A stretch of DNA of 64,000 nt from Pontibacillus yanchengensis (GTDB lineage: Bacteria > Bacillota > Bacilli > Bacillales > BH030062), in the NCBI RefSeq assembly GCF_009856295.1, contig NZ_WMEU01000008.1, forward strand, positions 54,371 to 118,370, written 5' to 3'. The notes beneath the pieces were generated by a model. It saw only the letters and a program-made list of their open reading frames with translations. It had not been told where the DNA came from and did no database searches. Position numbers and translations under genes: made by a program. Each line of letters opens with the position of its first letter. Position 1 is the first letter of the stretch. This document shows, piece by piece, positions 35,613-44,082 of the stretch.

Positions 35613-36416
35613 TTACAGAATCACTTCATCAATTACTTTAGTTTCTTCATGTTCTAGTAAGTTTTTATTCACAATTTCTTTTACTGGTTTGTTCATATGA
35701 GATTCAATTTCCTCTGCTTCTTCTCTAGCACCAACAAGTATGACTTCTTCAAATCCTTCATTTTTAGCTAGTTTATCTAGTGTCGGAGCCAAGCTCTTAT
35801 ACCAACGTTGTTGATTGGCTTCAAAACGATCTTCAAATTGCTCCTTCTGAGGGCTCTTACCACCTTTGCCCATAGAAGCTTGAGCTTGGTGAGGTCCTTG
35901 AGCTTCTCTCCAATCATCTGTATCTAAATCTAGTTCATAATGCTTCGTTCCTTGAACAGAACCTAGTTCAGCTCCTATAACTTTCACTTGCTCTTGTTGT
36001 ACAAGAATAATTCCTGTCTTAGGAAACTTATTATACAGTTCCTTCAATTGGTCCAATACAGGTGTTTCTTCCCAGAAAAACTCTGTCTTAACTGGCATCT
36101 GCACCGGTTGAGCAAACCATACTGAACCATCTGTCGAAGCAATAACAATTAGACTTTTAGAAAGATTACGCTCATAATCCTGTACATATGTTTCAATCTT
36201 TTCTTTCAACTCTCTGAAATTACGTTTCTCATCTTTATTGTCACTTTCTTGTAAGTAGTGATCAAAATTATTCATACCATTCTTAAAATGAATTTTCCAT
36301 TCTCCACCTTGCTGTTCAGGATCAGCTAGGTCCGTGTTTAGATACATGGTTAAAACACCATCTGGTTTATTCACATGAAGATTTTCTAGTCGTTTTAGTT
36401 CTTTTTCAATACTCAT
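35613..36416 (-). CDS. Bacterial/archaeal eRF1-type (aeRF1, VLRF1-like) protein
   Basis: A 267-residue protein of the prokaryotic eRF1-domain group. It begins with a beta-rich N-terminal part (LHVNKPDGVLTMYLNTDLADP), a middle similar to eRF1 domain 2 (IVIASTDGSVWFAQP, TGIILVQQEQVKVIGAELG), then SMGKGGKSPQ, and an eRF1 domain 3-like end (LDKLAKNEGFEEVILVGA). The segment SMGKGGKSPQKEQFEDRF stands where eRF1 has its GGQ loop. Families of this type are proposed to rescue or process stalled ribosomes, but no function is proven. It is monocistronic with an AAAAGGAGAGG site. Confidence 0.8.
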   Translation of the reverse strand: MSIEKELKRLENLHVNKPDGVLTMYLNTDLADPEQQGGEWKIHFKNGMNNFDHYLQESDNKDEKRNFRELKEKIETYVQDYERNLSKSLIVIASTDGSVWFAQPVQMPVKTEFFWEETPVLDQLKELYNKFPKTGIILVQQEQVKVIGAELGSVQGTKHYELDLDTDDWREAQGPHQAQASMGKGGKSPQKEQFEDRFEANQQRWYKSLAPTLDKLAKNEGFEEVILVGAREEAEEIESHMNKPVKEIVNKNLLEHEETKVIDEVIL

Positions 36417-36655
36417 ATATTTGCCTCTCCTTTTAGAATGGGATAATTTGTGTTCTGCTATATGTGTAACCGATAATCTAAATGATAAAACATATATCCT
36501 AATAATGGATTATTCTAAAAAAGAAAATTTCATTCACATACCCTTATATATCAGGAAAAACGCTTTATTAACAAATTATTATATGAATGGATGCATACCT
36601 TATTATATTTTCGGGAAACGAGTTATTAGAAACACATCATAGGAGGATATCAATC

Positions 36656-36841
36656 ATGTTATATTTACTAGCTATACTATTACCACCTGTAGCCGTATTA
36701 TTTGTAGGTAAACCATTCCAAGCTTTTCTAAATTTATTGCTTACCATGGCTCTTTGGGTTCCTGGAGCAGTACATGCTGCATTAGTCGTAAAAGATAGTA
36801 AAGATGATCGAAGAATGAAGAAGTACGCACAAGCCCAATAA
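36656..36841 (+). CDS. Pmp3/YqaE-family small membrane protein
   Basis: A 61-residue protein with two hydrophobic hairpin segments: LLAILLPPVAVLFVGKPFQA then LLLTMALWVPGAVHAALVV, ending in a basic tail. It has the PP and LNLLLT...PGxxHA pattern of the YqaE/Pmp3 family, associated with cation and osmotic stress. It starts 9 nt after AGGAGGA. A strong terminator follows. Confidence 0.9.
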   Translation: MLYLLAILLPPVAVLFVGKPFQAFLNLLLTMALWVPGAVHAALVVKDSKDDRRMKKYAQAQ

Positions 36842-36862
36842 AACATGATAAAAACAATCTCT

Positions 36863-36898
36863 AAAAGAGTATTCCAAACTAGGGATACTCTTTTTTTG
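36863..36898 (+). terminator. Terminator of the Pmp3-like gene
   Basis: AAAAGAGTATTCC pairs with GGGATACTCTTTT, followed by a T-run. Confidence 0.9.
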
Positions 36899-36980
36899 TA
36901 ACCCGGTCAACTTGAAATTACGCTAGTAGATTGCTATAGTAATGAAGGTAATTTACATCAAGAAAAGGAGAGACACTTTC

Positions 36981-37880
36981 ATGAGAAATTATAGATTTTT
37001 ATTTCTATTTAGCTTAGCTTTTCTTCTTGTATTGTCTGCTTGTGGTGGTTCAAGCTCTGAGTCAACAGAAGCGTCTAATGAAGAAAAAAGCGAAGAACAA
37101 AATAAAGAAACAAAACAAAAGAATTGGGAAAAAGTTCAAGAACAAGGTGAAATTGTTGTCGGTACTTCTGGAACACTTTACGCTACTTCCTTCCACCCAG
37201 AGGATTCAGATCAATTATCCGGCTATGACGTTGAAGTTATGCGTGAAGTAGCGAAGAAGCTTGGAGTAGAAGTGAAATTTCAAGAAATCGGAATTGACGG
37301 TCTATTCTCCGCAGTAAAAAGTGGGCGAATTGATGCAGCCATTAACGATATTGAAATCACTGAGAAACGAAAAGATACTTACTCATTTAGTGAACCTTAC
37401 AAATATTCCTATACAACCATGATTGTACGGGAAGAAGATTTAAGTGGCATTGAAACATTAGAGGACCTTGAAGGTAAAAAAGCTGGTGGTGGAGCTACAA
37501 CTGTATTTAGTGATATTGCTCGTCACTTCGGTGCTGAAGTAGTGACTTACGGAAACGCCACCAATGATGTGTATTTACGAGATGTAGATAATGGCCGTAC
37601 CGATACCGTTATTAACGATTATTACCTACAAAGCATCGCACTTAAAGCAATGCCTCAATTTGATTTAGTGCTCCATCCTGATATCCGTTTCCATCCAACG
37701 GAACAAGGAATATTACTTGGTAAAGAGGACCAAACGTTACAGAAAAAGATTAATGAAGCTTTAGCAGAGCTTAGAGAAGACGGAACACTTACTAAGATTT
37801 CAAAAGAATTCTTCGTTGGTAAGGATGCCTCTAAAAAGCCTGACAAAGAAATTAGAGAAATTGAAGGAGTAGACTTTTAA
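36981..37880 (+). CDS. Polar amino-acid ABC transporter substrate-binding lipoprotein
   Basis: A 299-residue family 3 solute-binding protein starting at MRNYRFLFLF behind AAAAGGAG. The lipobox is VLSACG (Cys21), then an acidic/Lys-rich linker and the binding domain VGTSGTLYATSFHPEDSDQ, LSGYDVEVMREVAKKLGV, SGRIDAAINDIEITEKR. This is similar to cystine/glutamine-type binding proteins; the ligand cannot be assigned. It is followed by a permease gene after 3 bp, but no ATPase gene is present. Confidence 0.9.
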   Translation: MRNYRFLFLFSLAFLLVLSACGGSSSESTEASNEEKSEEQNKETKQKNWEKVQEQGEIVVGTSGTLYATSFHPEDSDQLSGYDVEVMREVAKKLGVEVKFQEIGIDGLFSAVKSGRIDAAINDIEITEKRKDTYSFSEPYKYSYTTMIVREEDLSGIETLEDLEGKKAGGGATTVFSDIARHFGAEVVTYGNATNDVYLRDVDNGRTDTVINDYYLQSIALKAMPQFDLVLHPDIRFHPTEQGILLGKEDQTLQKKINEALAELREDGTLTKISKEFFVGKDASKKPDKEIREIEGVDF

Positions 37881-37883
37881 GGT

Positions 37884-38594
37884 ATGTTGAATTTACTGGT
37901 AAGTCCTACATTCTGGCAGGAAGTTGAATTTGATAAGCTCTTTAACCCTGAGCTAGCTTGGGAGAGCCTTCCGGTTGTATTAGAAGGACTACCTTTAACG
38001 ATTGCCATCTCGTTCATCGGGATGGCAATCGGTTTAGTGTTAGGGTTTTTCTTATCTCTTGGGCGAACCTCCACATCGATTTTTTTACGTTGGCCATCTC
38101 GTTTATATATATCGTTCATGCGAGGTACACCCATATTAGTGTTCTTATTTATCCTCTACTTCGGTTTTCCTTTTATCGGAATCACTCTTTCAGCATTCAC
38201 CGCTGCGATTATAGGCTTTGGCCTAAACAGCGCAGCTTATATAGCAGAGATTATCCGTGCGTCTCTTAGTAGTGTCTCAAAAGGTCAATGGGAATCATCT
38301 CGTGCTCTCGGTTTAAGTAAATGGCAAACGCTATGGCATATTATTGTTCCTCAAGCAGTAAGAGTAGCAATGCCACCTTTAACAAACGTTTTCTTAGACA
38401 TCGTTAAAGCAACCTCACTAGCAGCCGTTATCTCTGTTCCAGAAATGATTCAAAAAGCGCAAACTGTTATTGGACGAACGGCTGATTCGATGACCCTTTA
38501 TCTATTAGTCGCATTTATTTATTGGCCCTTATGTGTCCTTATCGCTACTTTTCAAGAATACTTGGAAAGAAGATTTGATTTTTATAAAAAGTAG
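37884..38594 (+). CDS. Polar amino-acid ABC transporter permease
   Basis: A 236-residue His/Glu/Gln/Arg/opine-type permease with about five membrane segments and the EAA-like loop SRALGLSKWQTLWHIIVPQAVRVAMPP. It starts 3 bp after the binding-protein gene with GAAGGAG inside that gene's end. No ATP-binding subunit follows; instead a terminator and a decayed SDR gene follow, so the transporter must borrow an ATPase from elsewhere or be incomplete. Confidence 0.92.
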   Translation: MLNLLVSPTFWQEVEFDKLFNPELAWESLPVVLEGLPLTIAISFIGMAIGLVLGFFLSLGRTSTSIFLRWPSRLYISFMRGTPILVFLFILYFGFPFIGITLSAFTAAIIGFGLNSAAYIAEIIRASLSSVSKGQWESSRALGLSKWQTLWHIIVPQAVRVAMPPLTNVFLDIVKATSLAAVISVPEMIQKAQTVIGRTADSMTLYLLVAFIYWPLCVLIATFQEYLERRFDFYKK

Positions 38595-38610
38595 CTATAA
38601 ATCCCGTTTC

Positions 38611-38646
38611 GAGCATTGAATTGTCGAGCAATTTGATGCTCTTTTT
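38611..38646 (+). terminator. Terminator (GAGCATTGAA type)
   Basis: GAGCATTGAATTG and CAATTTGATGCTC pair, followed by TTTTT. It has the same stem plan as those at 13239 and 42430. Confidence 0.85.
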
Positions 38647-38649
38647 ATG

Positions 38650-38950
38650 GAGTTTCATTAATACATATAGTAGAAATTCTATCAATGAGTCTGAACCCCA
38701 AGTATCTTTAACTAATATATCAAGCTTCCCCAGTTCTTCTCTCACTCGATTAAACAGAGCCTGTACTTCTTTTTCAATGGTGTGCTGTACGAACTGCAAT
38801 ACCAATCCCGCCATTAGCACTAACCATTTCTGCAGTGTCAACAATTGTTTCAGGACGATTCATGGAAGATGGATTGCCTTCAGTACTTCTACCTGTACAA
38901 TATACGGTAGCTCCTGCCACTACAGCAGTTTTTCCTTCTAAGGGTAACAA
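38650..38950 (-). pseudogene. Degenerate short-chain dehydrogenase/reductase gene
   Basis: Reading the complementary strand gives LEGKTAVVAGATVYCTGRST, then NPSSMNRPETI, TAEMVSANGGIGIAVR and, after a frameshift, HTIEKEVQALFNRVREELG and KLDILVKDTWG. These are pieces of an SDR protein in the right order. The GxxxGxG dinucleotide motif is deleted between VAGA and TVYC, one frameshift separates the two halves, and the catalytic YxxxK part is missing. The gene is therefore dead. It lies between the ABC permease and a betaine-type binding protein. Confidence 0.8.
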
Positions 38951-39031
38951 CTAGATGACCTTAAGTTAAATGCACTCGATAAAAACTTTCGGTATAGATG
39001 ATTAATCTCCTGCTAAAATATTTCACAATAA

Positions 39032-39064
39032 AAATTCTGCCCTCAAAAGAGAGCAGAATTTTTG
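39032..39064 (-). terminator. Terminator of the betaine-binding protein gene
   Basis: AAATTCTGC pairs with GCAGAATTT, followed on the complementary strand by TTTATTG, 12 bp after the stop. Confidence 0.85.
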
Positions 39065-39075
39065 TTTAGTGCTTA

Positions 39076-40008
39076 TTATTCAATAGAAGATGTCCATTCT
39101 TTCACTAAGTCTTGGTTGTTTTCTACCCATTTCTTAGCGCCAACTGCAGGGTCGCCTTCTTTTTTAATTGTATTCATAAGGCTTCCTAGGCTTTGGTCAT
39201 CCATTTTCCATGTGTTTAATGATTCTGTTACTTGTGGTTGATCGTCAGCAAATGCTTTACGAGAAACCCAGTTAATATCTTCTTTCTCGCCATAAACCTT
39301 CTTAGAATCTTCTAGGAATTTCACATCGTATTCAGCGAATACCCAGTGAGGCTTCCAAAGCGTAACAAGAATCGGTTCTTCATCTTCAACAGCCTTACCA
39401 AGCTCAGCTGTCATAACTGGACCAGAAGAAGATTGAAGCTCATAATTCTCAAGCTCATAATCTTTAAGAGCATCTTGGGTTAGCTTCATAAGACTTGCAC
39501 CTGCGTCAATACCTACAATTTTACCACCAAACATATCAGCTTTCCCTTTAAGGTCATTCATACTGTTTACATCTTCCACATAACTTGGAACTGCTAGACC
39601 TAATGTAGTACCTTCAAACCAAACATCATGCCATGCAAGAGAATCCTTATACTGCTCATAGAATGGCTTGTCTGTGTTAGGCAACCATACTTCTAAACCT
39701 ACATCTAAGTCACCGCCTTCAAGGGCTGTATATAAAGCACCTTTTTCAACTTGTGTAAGATCTACTGTGTACCCTTTGTTCTCAAGGATAACTTTCCACA
39801 TATTTGAAACTGCAACGTTCTCAGCCCAGTTATTTAGACCGATTTTAATTTCGCCTTTTTCACCAGATGTACCTTCTTCTGATGTTTCTCCGTTTCCTTC
39901 TGTATTGTCGCCACTTGACCCTTCTTCGTTACCGCCGCCACCACATGCAGCTAGTAGTAACAGCATTCCTAAGAATAGTGCTGGAATTAACTTCTTAAAG
40001 TTATTCAT
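39076..40008 (-). CDS. Glycine betaine/choline-type ABC substrate-binding lipoprotein (OpuAC/ProX-like)
   Basis: A 310-residue lipoprotein with lipobox LLLLAACG (Cys22), a long Gly/Ser/Glu linker to about residue 50 and an OpuAC-type binding domain: IKIGLNNWAENVAVSNMWK, GDLDVGLEVWLPNTD, LVTLWKPHWVFAEYD. The conserved tryptophans form the quaternary-ammonium cage in the family. It is alone here; no permease or ATPase gene adjoins, so it may serve a transporter encoded elsewhere. The start has AGGAGGGAC. Betaine uptake fits an osmotically challenged lifestyle. Confidence 0.9.
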   Translation of the reverse strand: MNNFKKLIPALFLGMLLLLAACGGGGNEEGSSGDNTEGNGETSEEGTSGEKGEIKIGLNNWAENVAVSNMWKVILENKGYTVDLTQVEKGALYTALEGGDLDVGLEVWLPNTDKPFYEQYKDSLAWHDVWFEGTTLGLAVPSYVEDVNSMNDLKGKADMFGGKIVGIDAGASLMKLTQDALKDYELENYELQSSSGPVMTAELGKAVEDEEPILVTLWKPHWVFAEYDVKFLEDSKKVYGEKEDINWVSRKAFADDQPQVTESLNTWKMDDQSLGSLMNTIKKEGDPAVGAKKWVENNQDLVKEWTSSIE

Positions 40009-40260
40009 TATGTTTATGTCCCTCCTAAAATTGTCCTATAAAAATTCTAATGGTTGCTTGACTATATTCTCCCAAAATTACAAAAAATATTATACGAAAT
40101 ATTTTGTATGAGGTAAACAGTCTGTACAGAAAGTTGATATAAAATAAGTTTAACTAATTCTTAACGATAAATCAAATCTACTAATTGAAAATAATAGATT
40201 AGGAGGTATTTATATCTAGCATTATCTCAGGATTGTTAGTAGAGAAGCTCGAATAGGACC

Positions 40261-40293
40261 AAAAAAAGTTCCCTCACTTTAAAGTGAGGGAAC
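40261..40293 (-). terminator. Perfect palindromic terminator
   Basis: GTTCCCTCACTTTAAAGTGAGGGAAC is completely self-complementary; on the complementary strand it ends in TTTTTTT. Confidence 0.9.
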
Positions 40294-40307
40294 TCCTTTC
40301 TCATGTA

Positions 40308-40547
40308 CTATACTTTTTCTACAACATAAGCTTTCTTTTCGCGGAAATACTTTTCACCATCATTTGAGGAATGTTCAAAAAAGCCATTGAATTCCATCGT
40401 TACTTTGTATTCACGTTCTGGATCCGTAAACAGTTGATTGTCATTATTAGATAGTAATACGACATCTGTTGTACTTACAAAGCTATCAAGTTCTTGTGCA
40501 GTATAATTTTCTCCAGGTTTTAATGTGTTTAGTCTTTTTTCGGTCAT
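40308..40547 (-). CDS. Hypothetical 79-residue protein
   Basis: A 79-residue soluble protein beginning MTEKRLNTLKPGENYTAQEL, with GGAGTAGATAAG before the ATG and a strong terminator after the stop. It contains a beta-rich centre (EYKVTMEFNGFFEHSS) and no cysteine. I do not recognise the family and there is no informative neighbour. Confidence 0.7.
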   Translation of the reverse strand: MTEKRLNTLKPGENYTAQELDSFVSTTDVVLLSNNDNQLFTDPEREYKVTMEFNGFFEHSSNDGEKYFREKKAYVVEKV

Positions 40548-40740
40548 TCTTATCTACTCCTTTATTGAATAGCTATAGTACTTTTTCCCACCCCCCCTTT
40601 TCATATAAACATTTTTATTTCAGAAAAGTGTTTTGAAAAGTTATTCTGATTCTAAAGTCGTTCACTATCAGTTCTTGTAATGGAATGTACTGTTATAGTT
40701 TGTTAAAATCACATGTAGTGAGATGTAAAGGGGGTTCATT

Positions 40741-41895
40741 ATGAAAATCGTGTCTATCGAACCGACACCTAGCCCCAATTCGATGAAAATCAATTTAGAT
40801 GAAAAACTTCCAGAGGGCGTAACACAAAATTATAAACAAGGTGATGCAATAGATGATGCACCTGCTTATATTCAAAGCCTTCTAGACATTGACGGGGTTA
40901 AAAGTCTTTACCATGTAATGGACTTTATTGCTTTAGATCGACATCCAAAATACGCTTGGGAAGACATCCTTCCTAAAACACGAAACGTTTTTGGAACGTT
41001 AGAAAACGAAGAAGAGGAACAAGAAACAAACAACCAAAGAAATGCTTCCACTGAAGACTCTTTTGGTGAGGTTAAGGTATATGTACAAATGTTCCGTGGC
41101 ATACCTATGCAGGTCAAGCTCGAAGAAGGGGATCAAGAAAAACGTGGAGGCTTACCTGAATCATTTATGAATGCTGCTATGGAAGCATCACCAGCCTCTT
41201 CAAATATGGTTATGGAACGCCAATGGGTCGAACAAAACCCTAGATTTGGTGACATGAGCGACATTGAGACAGAAGTCGTCGAAGAACTTACCGCCAGTTA
41301 TGATGAAGAGCGTTTGAAAGAACTAGTTCAACGCGCTTTCGAAGTAGACCCTGGTGATCATGAGACAAAAGAGAACGACAAGAGTGCCATATCACTCGAA
41401 ACATTGGATGATCCTGATTGGAAGGTCCGCTATGCTGCTCTAGACCGAATGAATCCAACGTATGCTGACTTGCCTATTCTCGAGAAGGCATTACAAGATG
41501 AGAAAGCTTCCATTAGACGACTTGCAACTGCCTATCTTGGTATGATTGAAGAACCAGAAGTATTACCTTATTTATATACAGCACTTAAGGATAAATCCGT
41601 TACCGTTCGCCGCACAGCAGGAGACTGTATTTCCGATTTAGGTTTTCCGGAAGCAACACCAGAAATGATTGACTCGTTATCTGATAAAAATAAGCTTGTC
41701 CGATGGAGAGCAGCTATGTTTTTATATGAAGTAGGAGATGAACGTGCCCTCCATGCCTTACGCGAGGCAATTGAAGATCCGGAATTCGAGGTACGAATGC
41801 AAGCCAAAATGGCATTACAACGCATTGAAGGCGGCGAAGAAGCAAAAGGCTCTGTTTGGCATCAAATGACACAAGCAAGAAAAAATAACGGATAG
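40741..41895 (+). CDS. ypgR: CvfC/YpgR-like protein: Nfu_N domain plus HEAT repeats
   Basis: A 384-residue protein. Residues about 1-90 are an Nfu/NifU N-terminal-type domain (IVSIEPTPSPNSMKINLDEKLP ... IQSLLDIDGVKSLYHVMDFI). A variable acidic stretch follows (91-215), then HEAT-like repeats from about 218 (DPDWKVRYAALDRM, DEKASIRRLATAYLG, DKSVTVRRTAGDCISDLG, DKNKLVRWRAAMFLYEVGD, DPEFEVRMQAKMALQR). It matches conserved virulence factor C and B. subtilis YpgR. Function is uncertain; the Nfu-type domain here lacks the CxxC cluster site. The start follows AAAGGGGG and the gene precedes brxA by 33 bp. Confidence 0.85.
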   Translation: MKIVSIEPTPSPNSMKINLDEKLPEGVTQNYKQGDAIDDAPAYIQSLLDIDGVKSLYHVMDFIALDRHPKYAWEDILPKTRNVFGTLENEEEEQETNNQRNASTEDSFGEVKVYVQMFRGIPMQVKLEEGDQEKRGGLPESFMNAAMEASPASSNMVMERQWVEQNPRFGDMSDIETEVVEELTASYDEERLKELVQRAFEVDPGDHETKENDKSAISLETLDDPDWKVRYAALDRMNPTYADLPILEKALQDEKASIRRLATAYLGMIEEPEVLPYLYTALKDKSVTVRRTAGDCISDLGFPEATPEMIDSLSDKNKLVRWRAAMFLYEVGDERALHALREAIEDPEFEVRMQAKMALQRIEGGEEAKGSVWHQMTQARKNNG

Positions 41896-41928
41896 CTAAA
41901 AAGTAGCACGTTATAGAGGAGGAATATC

Positions 41929-42357
41929 ATGAACGCATATGAAGAATATATGAGACAAATGGCGCAACCAATGCGCGACGAACTTACAACAGCGGGCTTT
42001 CAAGAGTTAACAACCCCTGAAGAGGTAGATCAATTCATGACAACTGCTGAGGGGCCTGCGATAGTCGTAGTAAACTCAGTTTGCGGATGTGCAGCTGGCT
42101 TAGCTCGTCCATCAGCGAAAGAATCATTGAATAACGAGAAGCGCCCAACACACGCTGTAACTGTATTTGCAGGTCAAGACCGCGAAGCAACCAATCGAAT
42201 GAGAGAATATTTCGAAGGGTATGAACCATCTTCCCCTTCCATGGCATTAGTGGAAAACGGCAAAGTCCTTCATTTCATCCCACGCGATGACATTGAAGAC
42301 CACGAACCAGAAGAAATCCTAGCAAACTTAACACAAGCATATAATCAATATTGTTAA
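41929..42357 (+). CDS. brxA: Bacilliredoxin BrxA (YphP)
   Basis: A 142-residue DUF1094/bacilliredoxin. The active site is VNSVCGCAAGLARPSA with Cys52-Gly-Cys54, the CGC motif that removes bacillithiol from S-bacillithiolated proteins. It aligns closely with B. subtilis YphP throughout, including TVFAGQDREAT and SSPSMAL. It follows ypgR with AGAGGAGG. Its presence implies the cell makes bacillithiol. Confidence 0.93.
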   Translation: MNAYEEYMRQMAQPMRDELTTAGFQELTTPEEVDQFMTTAEGPAIVVVNSVCGCAAGLARPSAKESLNNEKRPTHAVTVFAGQDREATNRMREYFEGYEPSSPSMALVENGKVLHFIPRDDIEDHEPEEILANLTQAYNQYC

Positions 42358-43304
42358 TAACAGAAACACTCCAGCTACAATTAAGTAATTCAGTTTTGGA
42401 GAACAAACATTAAAAGCGCGATATAAATTGAGCATTGAATTGCAACCCAATTCGATGCTCTTTTTTTATTGGCAAAAACCCATATAATTTGAATTAAAAT
42501 GAACACCCCTTATCCGAAAATGCTCACTTTTCTTCAACTAACGTTCCATGTTTTCGGTAAACTCATTCTATAACCCCCCTATCGTTTGGTATTTATGACT
42601 CCGAGAATAAAGGTAACAAGAATTGTCTTATTGAGCTAAAGGACCCGACAGTTGATGACTTGAAAATTTCATTTGAAAGTTTATGCCAAATTGACTTTTC
42701 CAATTGCTTTTTTGTTAAACGACCATACCTAACGTCTTCGAGAAAGTTCTTTTATCACGGCCTCTTAATATACATACCTTTTTCCTTACTTATGCCCCGT
42801 TTCTTAGCGTAGCCACTATGTCTGTGAGGCTTTCTTTCCTTAATCTTTCTTTGTTTTTTTACGAGTATAGGGAAAAGTATTGTACATTTCCACGATACCT
42901 TTAAATTTCTAATTTTCCATTATTTGACAACCCTATAATAGAACGGTTGTACAATTTAATCAAATATCAGCAACAGGATTTAACAGAGCCTTCCGATAAT
43001 TCTATTAAATAAAAGAAATCTTTATATACAAACAATCGGGTAGTTTATTATTCATTTTTCACCTCTTCAAACTAAAAATCATAGAAATTATTATTCCATA
43101 TTCTACCAGTTAGATTAATAACGATTTTTCTTACCATTAAAAATACAATTTTTTTTAAATTCCATAATTAGTTATGCGATTTCAATTACAATTAACCCTA
43201 CGATTTAGTCCGCAAACACATATTAAAAAAGTAGTTCAATTAAAGGTACAAAATACACTTTTGTACTCTAAAACTAAACTACTTAAGCTACAATGTAGAT
43301 TTTC
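42358..43304. other. About 950 bp without a recognisable gene
   Basis: After the brxA terminator the sequence is AT-rich and contains stops in all frames at high density. I found no complete gene or domain fragment. A small stretch GAGCTAAAGGACCCGACAG at about 42633 and the T-rich lines around 42850 could be remnants of repeats; I cannot identify them. Confidence 0.5.
42430..42469 (+). terminator. brxA terminator (GAGCATTGAA type)
   Basis: GAGCATTGAATTG pairs with CAATTCGATGCTC and is followed by TTTTTTT. Confidence 0.88.
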
Positions 43305-43363
43305 GGTGCCAGACCCCCACCACTCTATAGCATCAACGTTGTACAGCGGCGGGGGCTGGCACC
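43305..43363. repeat. REP-like inverted repeat with GGTGCCAG arms
   Basis: GGTGCCAGACCCCCACC at 43305 and GGCGGGGGCTGGCACC ending at 43363 form an inverted repeat around a 27-nt middle. A related half (GCGCCAGACCCC) occurs at 48413. The pattern resembles REP-type palindromes of Bacilli; no RAYT-type transposase is present in the window. Confidence 0.6.
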
Positions 43364-43369
43364 TACCCG

Positions 43370-44032
43370 TTAGAGGTATTTACGTCTATGTTTAGATTCT
43401 GTAATTTGGAGGAGGTCTCCCCATGTGTGATAGCCGCGTTTACCTAGTTGATTCACCAATTCACAAAATAAATATGCCGTAGTGAGGGCATCGCCTTTTG
43501 CAGTATGTCTATCTACTAATGGGGTTTGAAAAATGTCAGCGTACTCCTCTAGGTCTTTTCCTTTTAGGAGGGGGCGTACTGTATGAATTAAATCTAGTGT
43601 ATCGATCACTTTAGGTTTTTTTATTTTGTAGCCTGCTCGTTTTAACTCTTGTTTAAACACGGTTACATCAAAGCCGATATTATGGCCAACTAAACAAGGT
43701 GTACATGTAGTTTCGACGTATTGAAAGAAATCCTTAATAACCTCTTTAGCAGCTGGGGCGTCGTCAACATGATCATTTGTTATATGGGTTAGCTGTTCAA
43801 TCGTAGCAGGGATTGATCGATGTGGATTAATGTAAGATTGAAATGCTGTCTCCTCTTTTACTTGAAGATGTTCTATACCTACTGCTCCAATTTCGATAAG
43901 TCGATCCTCCTTCTCTACTTGGAACCCTGTGGTCTCTGTATCGACAACAACAAACGAAAGTTCTCTTAATGACGTGGATAGAGGAATGTCCTCTTCTAAT
44001 GTATAACGGAATCTACTACGACTTCTTAACAT
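43370..44032 (-). CDS. DEDDh 3'-5' exonuclease (DnaQ epsilon-like)
   Basis: A 220-residue exonuclease. ExoI motif: FVVVDTETTGF (Asp/Glu near residues 32-34). ExoII: LVGHNIGFDVTVFKQELKRAG. ExoIII: DRHTAKGDALTTAYLF (His/Asp). The first 26 residues are an extra N-terminal segment. It ends the symporter operon, 51 bp after the DUF294 gene, with GGAGGAG plus GGGGA before ATG. Fused or adjacent epsilon-like exonucleases are a recurring partner of DUF294/SSS operons; its job there is not known. Confidence 0.88.
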   Translation of the reverse strand: MLRSRSRFRYTLEEDIPLSTSLRELSFVVVDTETTGFQVEKEDRLIEIGAVGIEHLQVKEETAFQSYINPHRSIPATIEQLTHITNDHVDDAPAAKEVIKDFFQYVETTCTPCLVGHNIGFDVTVFKQELKRAGYKIKKPKVIDTLDLIHTVRPLLKGKDLEEYADIFQTPLVDRHTAKGDALTTAYLFCELVNQLGKRGYHTWGDLLQITESKHRRKYL

Positions 44033-44082
44033 ATCCCCTTCTCCTCCCTACATCTTGAAAAACCTATACTTGCTAGCTAGTA

